Shown: positions 1 to 5,167 of the stretch, in pieces
How positions within the stretch are numbered: position 1 is the stretch's first letter
How the letters are laid out: each line of letters starts with the position of its first letter
Assembly (NCBI GenBank): GCA_030673735.1
Contig: DAOVIK010000153.1
Span: 1 to 5,169 of the forward strand
Direction: 5' to 3'
Source of the DNA: Anaerolineae bacterium
GTDB taxonomy: Bacteria > Chloroflexota > Anaerolineae > Anaerolineales > E44-bin32
Length of the DNA: 5,169 nt
The notes under the pieces: model-generated
The model's database searches: none
The model's input: the letters and a program-made list of their open reading frames with translations, nothing else
What the model was told of the DNA's origin: nothing
Program-made: the position numbers and the translations under genes

Positions 1-483
1 AAAAAGAACTCGATCTTCAAGCACCAGCACGCCCAATCCATCGGGACTGTGCCCAGGCAATAGGATCAGTTGGAGAGTGCGTTTCCCAATTTTCAAACTG
101 ATGGATCCTGCATCGAACACAATCGAAGGCAGCACGATCTCAACATCCCGCATCTCACGACTGTGTTGCTTGGCGACACGCAGGGCTTCACGGCCGCGCT
201 TGTCCATCAACTCACGACAAGTTGCATCTCCAATCACTGTAGCGTGCTTGAACCAATTATTGCCGTATGTGTGATCCGCATGGTAGTGCGTGTTGATCAC
301 ATAGCGTACGGGGCTGCCCAACCGTTTCTCAAGATAATCACGCATTTCAATGCTTTCCGAAGGCACAGGCAGCGTGTCGATCGCCACCGACCATTCGGGA
401 CCCACAATTGCACCAGCATTAACCTGGGCGTAGAGCTCGCTGGTGAAAACATACACGTTATCAGCAACACGCTCGCGAACCAT
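1..483 (-). CDS. MBL-fold metallo-hydrolase, N-terminal part (3' end outside window)
   Basis: The minus-strand frame is open from an ATG at 483 to the window edge, giving 161 codons and no stop. The metallo-beta-lactamase signature is clear: HYHADH at residues 66-71 supplies H66, H68, D70 and H71, preceded by a strand (YVINT). A third metal ligand, H145, lies in LLPGHSPDG. The early segment AGAIVGPEWSVAIDT (about 23-37) is the usual first strand and Asp turn of this fold. No signal peptide is seen, so the protein is probably cytoplasmic. These enzymes are two-metal hydrolases of many substrates (thioesters, lactones, phosphoesters), and the substrate cannot be told here. Full members are usually about 240-300 residues, so roughly a third is missing. 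The start is fixed: an in-frame TAA lies at 498-496, and GGAGGA (492-487) precedes the ATG, though only 3 nt separate them. It is separated from the M23 gene by 233 bp and has its own candidate promoter. Confidence 0.9.
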   Translation of the reverse strand, partial: MVRERVADNVYVFTSELYAQVNAGAIVGPEWSVAIDTLPVPSESIEMRDYLEKRLGSPVRYVINTHYHADHTYGNNWFKHATVIGDATCRELMDKRGREALRVAKQHSREMRDVEIVLPSIVFDAGSISLKIGKRTLQLILLPGHSPDGLGVLVLEDRVLF

Positions 484-716
484 CGGTCCTCCGCATTACC
501 TGCTCGTCTGAATCGCGCCGAAGGATAGCATAAGCACCAATCGAGAGTCAAGATCATTTGACATAACTAAGCTCTTGTGCACGTTCTTCCCGTCTGTTAG
601 GCATATCCTAGGACATCAACTTCACTCCCTGCCGCGGCACAGATGCGTTCATGCCAAAGGCACACGCAATCTTGCGCGATCCAGAACTGCCGTATTGCTC
701 GATACTTGCGTTTCAA
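484..716. other. Intergenic region between M23 and MBL genes
   Basis: No convincing reading frame is present in these 233 bases. The right part, just past the M23 stop, holds two short adjacent dyads: TGCC-AAA-GGCA (652-662) and CGCAA-TC-TTGCG (665-676). There is also a 10-bp palindrome TGCCGCGGCA (630-639). None is followed by a T-run in the minus direction, so no intrinsic terminator can be called for the M23 unit. The left part carries the MBL promoter and ribosome site. Confidence 0.5.
522..551 (-). promoter_or_regulatory. Candidate sigma-70 promoter of the MBL-fold gene
   Basis: On the minus strand, TTGACT (551-546) is followed after 18 nt by TATCCT (527-522). TGC directly in front of the -10 gives an extended -10 (TGCTATCCT). 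The implied start near 515 leaves a leader of about 30 nt containing the GGAGGA ribosome site. The -35 matches the consensus at 5 of 6 bases and the -10 at 4 of 6. A small dyad, GTCAA-N6-TTGAC (547-562), overlaps the -35 box and could be an operator. This is a prediction from motif and position only. Confidence 0.45.
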
Positions 717-1793
717 TCAGGGAATTGGTGGTGTCCAGGTACTGATTACGAGGTCAGGTTCGATGACGAAGCCTGCCTGTCCCCGGAAAGCAATGAACGT
801 GGTTCGCCCCGGAAGGATTTCAATATCCGCCCTATACGTTCGCCAGCGGTAATAAGTATCGAGTCGATATCGACCCGCAGGAAGGTCGCTGATGGCGAAG
901 TTCTCCAAATAGATTGGGTCCGCGCCCAATGTGTCCGTTGCGTATGTCCAAACATACCATCCTTGGGACGTCTCCAAAGATCTGATATTCAGACGTTGCA
1001 CATGAAGGGGTCGCCCCCAATCGTCTTCCAACCTTCCGGATAGCACTCCCCACCCCTCAGGCATGCTCATCCAAAGCTCGGGATTCTGCACCTTCGAATA
1101 GATGTCGTCCCCCAAGCGCACCTCGAAATGCAAGTGTGGGCCCGTGCTCCGCCCTGTCGATCCAACCCTGCCGATGATCTGCCCAGCTTCTACTCTCTGG
1201 CCAGGCCACACGGCGATAGAACTCAAGTGCGCATAAACCGTGTAGAGATTCTGCCCTCGGTATCCAAAATCATGGCGGATAGCTATCGCCTGTCCGTAAT
1301 TATCATCAGGATCGTACACGCCTCTGGAGAAACCAAAGCCGGTCCAAATTATATTGCCGGATCCAGCCGCTACGATGGGCGTTCCAATGTCCGTGGCCAT
1401 GTCCACACCCGTGTGCAAGGGATCCCGGCCGAATAGCGTACTTCCAAAGCGGTATGTGGGATGGGGCCAGTTGCGGTTGCCGGATTGAATTGGACGCGTG
1501 AAGTAATAATGATCTTCAGCACGCAGGGCCATGGGCACTTCGTACAACGGAGGTCGGTCTGACGAGGCAGCCGGCGGGTTGTAGTCAGGTATCTCAGGTG
1601 TAGGTTGAAGGGGAACTTCCACTGTGCTGGTCGGGCTTGCGACCAGGTCATCGCTCATGCCTTCACTGGTATCAACCAGCGAAGGCATGCCATGGGCAGG
1701 ACGCACCAGACTCAACGCTGCACAAATGCCAGCGGCCAAAATCAGCAGCCCTTTGGTCCATGTAGCTTGGTTCCTGCACGTGGTACGATCCAC
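717..1793 (-). CDS. Secreted M23-family metallopeptidase (LytM/peptidoglycan endopeptidase type)
   Basis: This is a 358-residue protein whose M23 core spans about residues 115-240. All key residues are present: HTGVD gives zinc ligands H127 and D131, YAHL gives H189, and GPHLHFE gives H220 and zinc ligand H222. M23 enzymes cut peptide cross-links in peptidoglycan or similar peptides, and the complete site predicts activity. Residues 14-35 (Lys, a hydrophobic stretch, then an Ala-His-Gly end) look like a signal peptide, so it should act outside the membrane. A Pro/Ser/Thr-rich linker (about 45-85) follows. After the core, about 250-340 looks like a beta-sandwich of the carboxypeptidase-regulatory/transthyretin-like kind. 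The start is GTG; an in-frame TGA six bases upstream excludes anything longer, and the ribosome site is weak (GAAGA adjacent), so a later start is possible. It lies 96 bp after the propeller gene and probably shares its transcript. A 15-bp inverted repeat lies within its 5' part. Confidence 0.93.
   Translation of the reverse strand: MDRTTCRNQATWTKGLLILAAGICAALSLVRPAHGMPSLVDTSEGMSDDLVASPTSTVEVPLQPTPEIPDYNPPAASSDRPPLYEVPMALRAEDHYYFTRPIQSGNRNWPHPTYRFGSTLFGRDPLHTGVDMATDIGTPIVAAGSGNIIWTGFGFSRGVYDPDDNYGQAIAIRHDFGYRGQNLYTVYAHLSSIAVWPGQRVEAGQIIGRVGSTGRSTGPHLHFEVRLGDDIYSKVQNPELWMSMPEGWGVLSGRLEDDWGRPLHVQRLNIRSLETSQGWYVWTYATDTLGADPIYLENFAISDLPAGRYRLDTYYRWRTYRADIEILPGRTTFIAFRGQAGFVIEPDLVISTWTPPIP
1656..1689. 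repeat. 15-bp inverted repeat with 4-nt loop inside the M23 coding sequence
   Basis: The arms 1656-1670 and 1675-1689 are complementary at 14 of 15 positions (mismatch a1665/c1680) around the loop atca. In the M23 frame the repeat encodes about residues 36-46 (MPSLVDTSEGM), right after the predicted signal peptide. In the mRNA it would be a strong hairpin about 100-140 nt after the start codon. Confidence 0.85.
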
Positions 1794-1889
1794 TCTTCAT
1801 CATCCAGAATGTAGCACTGCTCGGATTGATCTGTGACTAATGCGAGGTCCAGCTCAAGCTCTCACGCCTCGGCTCGTCTGACACTGACC
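1794..1889. other. Spacer between propeller and M23 genes
   Basis: These 96 bases hold no terminator hairpin or clear promoter, which fits read-through from the propeller gene into the M23 gene. Two ATGs on the minus strand (1803 and 1800) are out of frame with the M23 protein. They lead into a different frame with no signal-like sequence, so the GTG at 1793 remains the best M23 start. Confidence 0.5.
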
Positions 1890-3695
1890 TCAGCGTGATG
1901 GTATCGGTGTTCTGAAGGGCGTTGGCGTGACGAAGGCGGATGGAGGATAGATCTCCAGCATGGCTTCATCCCATGTTAGTCGATCCGTGCGAACGTATTC
2001 GTTGAAGCGGGCGCCGGGGAAGAATGTGCGCCAGTTATGCAACGCATGCTGACGCTCGAATCCATAGTCTGCAGCTAATTCCGTGAAATCCACGTAGTAG
2101 CCCGAGGGAATCTCTGATCGATCCTTGCCACCGCCATCATAGTCTGCGGGATGGTTGTTGAAGCGCGCCTCCAGATCCCAGGGAAAACTTCGCATAGGTT
2201 CACCGAGCGACCCATCTTGCCGGGAGACGAGGACGAAGACGCGCCAATAAGTCAGGCCGCCGAAGTCCTCACGCACGATTTCCACCCACCTGGCGTGCAG
2301 CGCCGCGGAGTTGAACGAGAAAGCGCGGCCCGTGTAGAGCCAATCCACATTGGCATATCCGGGCGGCATAGGGTCGTTCACACCAACAAACGCGTTATCC
2401 AGGGTTCCCAGGAAATCCCAACCCGTTTCAAGAACCACGCGATCTCTCAGCTCTAAAAATGACGTCACAACGCTTTCTGAGAGCTTTGGGATCGGCGCCG
2501 AGACGCCCGGGATGGATACCAGCGGTATGCTCCCGTTGGCAGCAGCATCGGATGCGTCATGACTCCCCACATCTTGGTCCGGGGCTTCCAGCAAAATTCC
2601 GGCCGAAGTCAGATCACCAATGACGTCTCGAGACGACCAGCCAATATCCATCAAACGATCGGGCTGTGGGAGCCCAGCCACTGATGAGCCGTTGCCCTCC
2701 AACGGATAGAGCATCAGATAGCTATCGTTGGCGGCATGCAAGATGGCGAGCAAAGTACTTCCGTCCGACGTCCACGTTGGTGATCGGCCCTGACCCAAAA
2801 CTCTGCCAGAAGATCCCAAATTGGCCGGATCCCTGACTCTAATGAAATCCAAGTCAGCTTGTTGAGTGACGTATGCAAGCGCCGAACCATCCGGGCTGAA
2901 CGCCGGGTCCATTTCAGGTTGTGATGATTGTGTCAGGTTGACGAAACGTTCGTCCGCACGATCCAGATGTGCAAAGAAGATATCCGGATTCCCATCTCGA
3001 TCCGATACAAAGGCGATGCGGCGGTTGATGGGATCCCAAGCAGGCGAGGTGTCATCTGCAAGATCGCTGGTGAGTTGGATGGGCGCTTGCCTGGCATCGA
3101 TAGGCATGATCCAGATATCGTAGTTCGATTCGTAATAGGCTTCATAGGTGATCCAAAGCCCATCCGGTGACCAGGCCGGATTTCGTTCGAGTCCATCGGT
3201 GTTCGTCAATCTTCGCAGGGAGCCATGTGCCACGTCGAGCAGATAAAGCTCCCAATTACCATCACGATGCGACGAGAAAGCAATGCGACTTCCGTCGGGG
3301 CTGACTGCAGGATCTCGATCATGCCATGGACCCGAAACAAGGAGCCGCGCTTGTTGATTTGCGCATGAGAAGGCGACCATGTGCTCATAGCCTCCCGAAC
3401 GCGACACATAGATGAGCGTGCCAAGGTCAGGGGTTGCTACCTGATCGGGATTTTCCTGCGTAGGCGAGGCGGAGGTACTGGCGGTTGATGTTGCGGTAGG
3501 GGTAGGAGTTGATAGATCTGCTGTTGAGAAGGCCTCTTCGAGAGACTCCGACCCAAAGTCAGCCTCCCGGTTGGGAGGCTTGGCCGCAAGGCCTGCATTC
3601 ATATTTTGGCCGGTGCCGATGGCGATAAGTGCAACCGTGAGGAAAAGCCCCAATCTCCAGTCACGGTCTTTCGCTTTTCGCAACCAACGTGGCAT
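1890..3695 (-). CDS. Exported TolB-like PD40 beta-propeller protein with C-terminal domain of unknown function
   Basis: This 601-residue protein begins with a basic stretch and a hydrophobic segment (residues 15-29, LGLFLTVALIAIGTG), which is a signal peptide or membrane anchor. A Thr/Ser/Pro/Ala-rich linker (61-80) follows. Residues 93-335 carry about five PD40/WD40-like blades, recognised by DPAVSPDGSRIAF (128-140), NPAWSPDGLWITY (172-184), SPAWDPINRRIAF (217-229), DPAFSPDGSALAY (263-275) and SPTWTSDGSTLLA (305-317). Such blades mediate binding, as in TolB, rather than catalysis. Residues about 405-585 form a separate Trp/Tyr-rich domain (GWDFLGTLDNAF, DWLYTGRAF, YWRVFVL, GYYVDFTELA), followed by a TPTPFRTPIP tail. 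I cannot name that domain with certainty. The ATG at 3695 has GGAGGA (3711-3706) 10 nt upstream and gives a good signal sequence. A TATAAT lies about 65 bp upstream. The M23 gene follows after 96 bp, suggesting a common envelope task. The product is too long and lacks the partners expected for a true TolB of the Tol-Pal system, so no symbol is given. Confidence 0.92.
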   Translation of the reverse strand: MPRWLRKAKDRDWRLGLFLTVALIAIGTGQNMNAGLAAKPPNREADFGSESLEEAFSTADLSTPTPTATSTASTSASPTQENPDQVATPDLGTLIYVSRSGGYEHMVAFSCANQQARLLVSGPWHDRDPAVSPDGSRIAFSSHRDGNWELYLLDVAHGSLRRLTNTDGLERNPAWSPDGLWITYEAYYESNYDIWIMPIDARQAPIQLTSDLADDTSPAWDPINRRIAFVSDRDGNPDIFFAHLDRADERFVNLTQSSQPEMDPAFSPDGSALAYVTQQADLDFIRVRDPANLGSSGRVLGQGRSPTWTSDGSTLLAILHAANDSYLMLYPLEGNGSSVAGLPQPDRLMDIGWSSRDVIGDLTSAGILLEAPDQDVGSHDASDAAANGSIPLVSIPGVSAPIPKLSESVVTSFLELRDRVVLETGWDFLGTLDNAFVGVNDPMPPGYANVDWLYTGRAFSFNSAALHARWVEIVREDFGGLTYWRVFVLVSRQDGSLGEPMRSFPWDLEARFNNHPADYDGGGKDRSEIPSGYYVDFTELAADYGFERQHALHNWRTFFPGARFNEYVRTDRLTWDEAMLEIYPPSAFVTPTPFRTPIPSR

Positions 3696-3759
3696 ACGCC
3701 CAGATTCCTCCCCCGCAAAGCCTAGCTGCGATTCGTGACTTACGTGGTGACCATTTGCG

Positions 3760-3765
3760 ATTATA
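3760..3765 (-). promoter_or_regulatory. Candidate -10 element for the propeller/M23 unit
   Basis: A perfect TATAAT on the minus strand (3765-3760) lies about 65 bp upstream of the propeller ATG, with a ribosome site properly placed between. The 17-nt-spaced -35 position (3788-3783, AGAGGG) does not match TTGACA, so the promoter may need an activator. A dyad GACAA-N7-TTGTC (3794-3810) sits just upstream, where an activator could bind. Confidence 0.4.
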
Positions 3766-3871
3766 ACCTTTTGGCCTTACTACCCTCTAGTAGGACAATA
3801 CTCCCTTGTCATAGGACCCAGCTTGGCTCTTCGAGATAGGATCGGCGGTCCCAGACTCCTCCTATGGACGC

Positions 3872-3899
3872 AATAGGCCAGCCAAACGGCCGGCCTATT
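3872..3899 (-). terminator. GC-rich stem-loop after the IrrE-like gene, possible terminator
   Basis: Arms 3872-3883 and 3888-3899 (AATAGGCCAGCC against GGCCGGCCTATT) pair at 11 of 12 positions around a 4-nt loop. The structure begins 28 bases past the stop of the 168-residue gene and lies before the TATAAT of the next gene. That is where a terminator or mRNA 3'-end stabiliser would be. No U-tract follows on the minus strand, so a classic Rho-independent terminator is not certain. Confidence 0.45.
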
Positions 3900-3927
3900 C
3901 AACAGTCTATGCAGTAAGCCGTCTGAA

Positions 3928-4434
3928 TCAGCTCATTCTTGTGTGAAGCTCGTCCCATCGTTCGTCCGCAACGCTTTGAGGTATGCAGAAATCGTCAGCC
4001 ATGGTATCCGGCCTCTTATCCTGTTTTCTATGGGCATCGACAAAGCGAAGCGGTGCAAGCAGCGCACGTGCGAAGTAATCCGCCGAAGCGCGCAGATCCG
4101 AAATAAACATCTTGGGCAATCCCATCGCCCTTCCCTGTTTGCTCGTGATCAACGCACTGAGTGTCTCCCTTGCCAGGGCCAATCGGCGTTCTTCAGGAGA
4201 AAGATCCATGCGCACGAAGATGTTGCCGCGCTGCGTCAGGGGCCGCGCGAACGTGGCGTCCCACAAGTCTGAGCGCATATCTACCACGCCAAGGTCATCG
4301 CGGTAGAGATCCGGGGGGTGCTTGAGCATCTCTTCGACTGGAACTGGTGGCTCAGCGACCCCGGTGTACTCTACCAGGCCTTGCGCGATATTATCGAGAA
4401 ACCACTCGCGCTCTTCCTGGGTTACCGGTATCAT
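3928..4434 (-). CDS. ImmA/IrrE-like protein with degenerate zinc site (probable pseudo-peptidase)
   Basis: This is a 168-residue cytoplasmic protein with no signal or membrane segment. Its order of motifs follows the ImmA/IrrE peptidase family. The strand NIFVRMDLS (71-79) is followed by a helix EERRLALARETLSAL (81-95), aligning with the family's ERRFALAHELGHxL. Then comes ASADYFARALLAP (116-128), aligning with the ExEANxFAxxLLMP helix, and FCIPQSVADERWDEL (149-163), aligning with the C-terminal FxVSxxAxxxRLxxL part. The metal-binding residues are altered: the HExxH position reads RETLS (89-93), and the acidic ligand positions of the next helix read R115/S117. The fold is therefore probably kept while zinc catalysis is lost, leaving a binding or regulatory role. 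The start ATG overlaps the previous stop as ATGA and has AGGGAG (4448-4443) 8 nt upstream, so it is translationally coupled to the 96-residue protein. The family call is by motif order only; an unrelated helical protein is the alternative. Confidence 0.6.
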   Translation of the reverse strand: MIPVTQEEREWFLDNIAQGLVEYTGVAEPPVPVEEMLKHPPDLYRDDLGVVDMRSDLWDATFARPLTQRGNIFVRMDLSPEERRLALARETLSALITSKQGRAMGLPKMFISDLRASADYFARALLAPLRFVDAHRKQDKRPDTMADDFCIPQSVADERWDELHTRMS

Positions 4435-4721
4435 GCAACCTGCTCCCTATCCGATCGATCCGCGCTCGGCAGAATGCCCTCCAACGGGGACGGCATCTTG
4501 ATGCGCGTCTCGGCCTCTGCGGCAGCCTTGACCACTCTGTATGCGAACATGGCATACTCAGTAAAGGTATCCGCCTGCAACTGCGTAAGGCTCGAGCGCA
4601 TCTCGGGCGTGAATTCGAATTCGGTTAATACGTCGGCAATCCGCCCAGCATTGTATGAAACCACGATGGACGGGTCGACAATCGAGCGTGCTACCAGGTG
4701 ATTCAGTGCTTGCATAGACAT
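4431..4721 (-). CDS. Small helical protein, possible NHLP/LigA-like clan (RiPP-precursor-like) member
   Basis: This 96-residue protein of unknown function has no signal peptide and no membrane segment. Residues 14-66 read as three or four helices: SIVDPSIVVSYNAGRIADVL, then EFEFTPEMRSSLTQL, then ADTFTEYAMFAYRVVKAA. The pattern of a DP turn, a short helix, a phi-TPE(E)xxxL helix and an A-D-T-F-E segment recalls the short LigA-like/NHLP-clan proteins (Franean1_4349 and Os1348-type families) found in actinobacteria and Chloroflexota and suspected to be RiPP precursors or their relatives. The tail (75-96, Pro/Ser/Asp/Arg) looks disordered. It lacks an obvious core-peptide motif and no maturation enzyme is seen in the window, so the RiPP idea is weak. 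Translation is well supported: AAAGGAG (4735-4729) lies 7 nt before the ATG, and the stop overlaps the next start as ATGA. The two products are probably made in matched amounts and may form a complex. Confidence 0.7.
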   Translation of the reverse strand: MSMQALNHLVARSIVDPSIVVSYNAGRIADVLTEFEFTPEMRSSLTQLQADTFTEYAMFAYRVVKAAAEAETRIKMPSPLEGILPSADRSDREQVA

Positions 4722-4742
4722 GGTCCTTCTCCTTTATTCTAT

Positions 4743-4754
4743 TTATCGAGATAA
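4743..4754. promoter_or_regulatory. Small dyad TTATC-GA-GATAA upstream of the 96-residue gene
   Basis: This 12-bp dyad with 5-bp perfect arms lies 8 bp upstream of the ribosome site of the 96-residue gene, in the AT-rich stretch where its promoter or leader would be. The minus strand around it reads TTGTCATTATCTCGATAAAT. No -35/-10 pair with normal spacing could be fixed, so this is only a candidate operator. Confidence 0.25.
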
Positions 4755-4864
4755 TGACAATCTAGACACGCGAAACATGGCAGCAAGAGCTTCTACTTTC
4801 CCCGCTGCCCTTGCACGGAATTTGGCGATTCTAGCTCCTAGCTGGTGCCAGACCTCCTACCGCC

Positions 4865-5027
4865 CTATTCCGTCTCTTTATGGTTGCGAAGGTCTTTTTT
4901 AGCGACCACCTCTTCTTCACAACCCGCTATTCGTGCTCTTTTTGAAAGTTCTGCTAGGCGAAGCGCACTGCGAGTTGGCGGTCCCTTCGGCTTCTTAGCC
5001 GATACCCATGTCTCTGGGGCGTTTCAT
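4865..5027 (-). pseudogene. Small basic reading frame with a +1 frame break (decayed gene, recoding site or sequence error)
   Basis: An ATG at 5027-5025 has GGAG (5037-5034) 6 nt upstream and opens a 10-codon frame, MKRPRDMGIG, that ends at TAA (4997-4995). Skipping one base at the stop continues into a frame that is open to TAG at 4867-4865, adding 43 codons: KKPKGPPTRSALRLAELSKR, then ARIAGCEEEVVAKKDLRNHK and ETE. The joined product would be 53 residues, rich in Lys, Arg, Glu and Ala, with a purine-biased first codon position like a real gene. The downstream frame has no start codon of its own after its upstream TGA (5026-5024). A hairpin TCGGCT-TTCT-AGCCGA (4987-5002) covers the break. Family and function are not recognised. 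A chance open frame of this length is possible, so confidence is low. Confidence 0.35.
4987..5002. repeat. 6-bp hairpin with tetraloop at the frame break
   Basis: The arms TCGGCT (4987-4992) and AGCCGA (4997-5002) are perfectly complementary around a 4-nt loop. On the minus strand the stop codon of the 10-codon frame (4997-4995) lies at the inner edge of the stem and in the loop. Confidence 0.6.
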
Positions 5028-5062
5028 TGTTTACTCCATCCCTCAAGGCAATTACTTCCGTC

Positions 5063-5107
5063 GCGGATCCTTGGCCAAACTGTGTGCTTCCTGGCCAATC
5101 CATCCGC
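5063..5107. other. Compound inverted repeat (13 paired bases), possible RNA leader hairpin
   Basis: GCGGAT (5063-5068) pairs with ATCCGC (5102-5107). After a small internal loop, TTGGCCA (5071-5077) pairs with TGGCCAA (5092-5098), leaving a 14-nt loop. Both helices are perfect. On the minus strand the structure ends about 26 bases before the GGAG ribosome site of the small basic reading frame, as a regulatory leader would. Confidence 0.45.
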
Positions 5108-5167
5108 CCAATCCCATCCTTAGGGCTTCTCGCTGCAGGCTCCCTCCGGGCCGGCCCTACGATTGGG
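5107..5167. other. Second nested inverted repeat at the window edge, possible RNA domain
   Basis: CCCAATC (5107-5113) pairs with GATTGGG (5161-5167), and inside it TAGGGC (5121-5126) pairs with GCCCTA (5154-5159). The 27-nt apical part is GC-rich and may pair further (GGC 5138-5140 with GCC 5150-5152). This helix abuts the one ending at 5107, so the two could stack as one structured element. The element may extend past the window. It matched no RNA family that I could recognise (not tRNA, tmRNA, SRP or RNase P RNA). Confidence 0.4.

Noticed and set aside
70..528. Plus-strand 152-codon open frame
   Set aside because: It is antisense to the MBL-fold gene, which has clear HxHxDH and PGHS motifs. 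The plus-strand protein has no recognisable pattern.
630..676. Intrinsic terminator for the M23 gene from the short dyads at 652-662 and 665-676
   Set aside because: The arms are only 4-5 bp and no U-run follows in the direction of transcription.
1128..1436. Plus-strand 102-codon open frame
   Set aside because: It is antisense to the M23 catalytic domain, whose residues are all intact.
1890..3695. Calling the propeller protein TolB
   Set aside because: It has PD40 blades but also a long linker and an unrelated C-terminal domain, and no Tol-Pal genes are nearby.
3943..4272. Plus-strand 109-codon open frame
   Set aside because: It is opposite the 168-residue gene, which has a ribosome site, stop-start coupling and family-like motifs; the plus-strand frame has none of these.
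4733..4760. Promoter TTGTCA (4760-4755) with AATAAA (4738-4733) before the 96-residue gene
   Set aside because: The -10 would overlap the ribosome site, leaving no room for a leader with that site, and the match is poor.
4845..5123. Plus-strand 92-codon open frame
   Set aside because: It is Ser/Leu/Pro/Arg-rich in the way antisense frames usually are, has no ribosome site, and covers inverted repeats and the more coding-like minus-strand frame.
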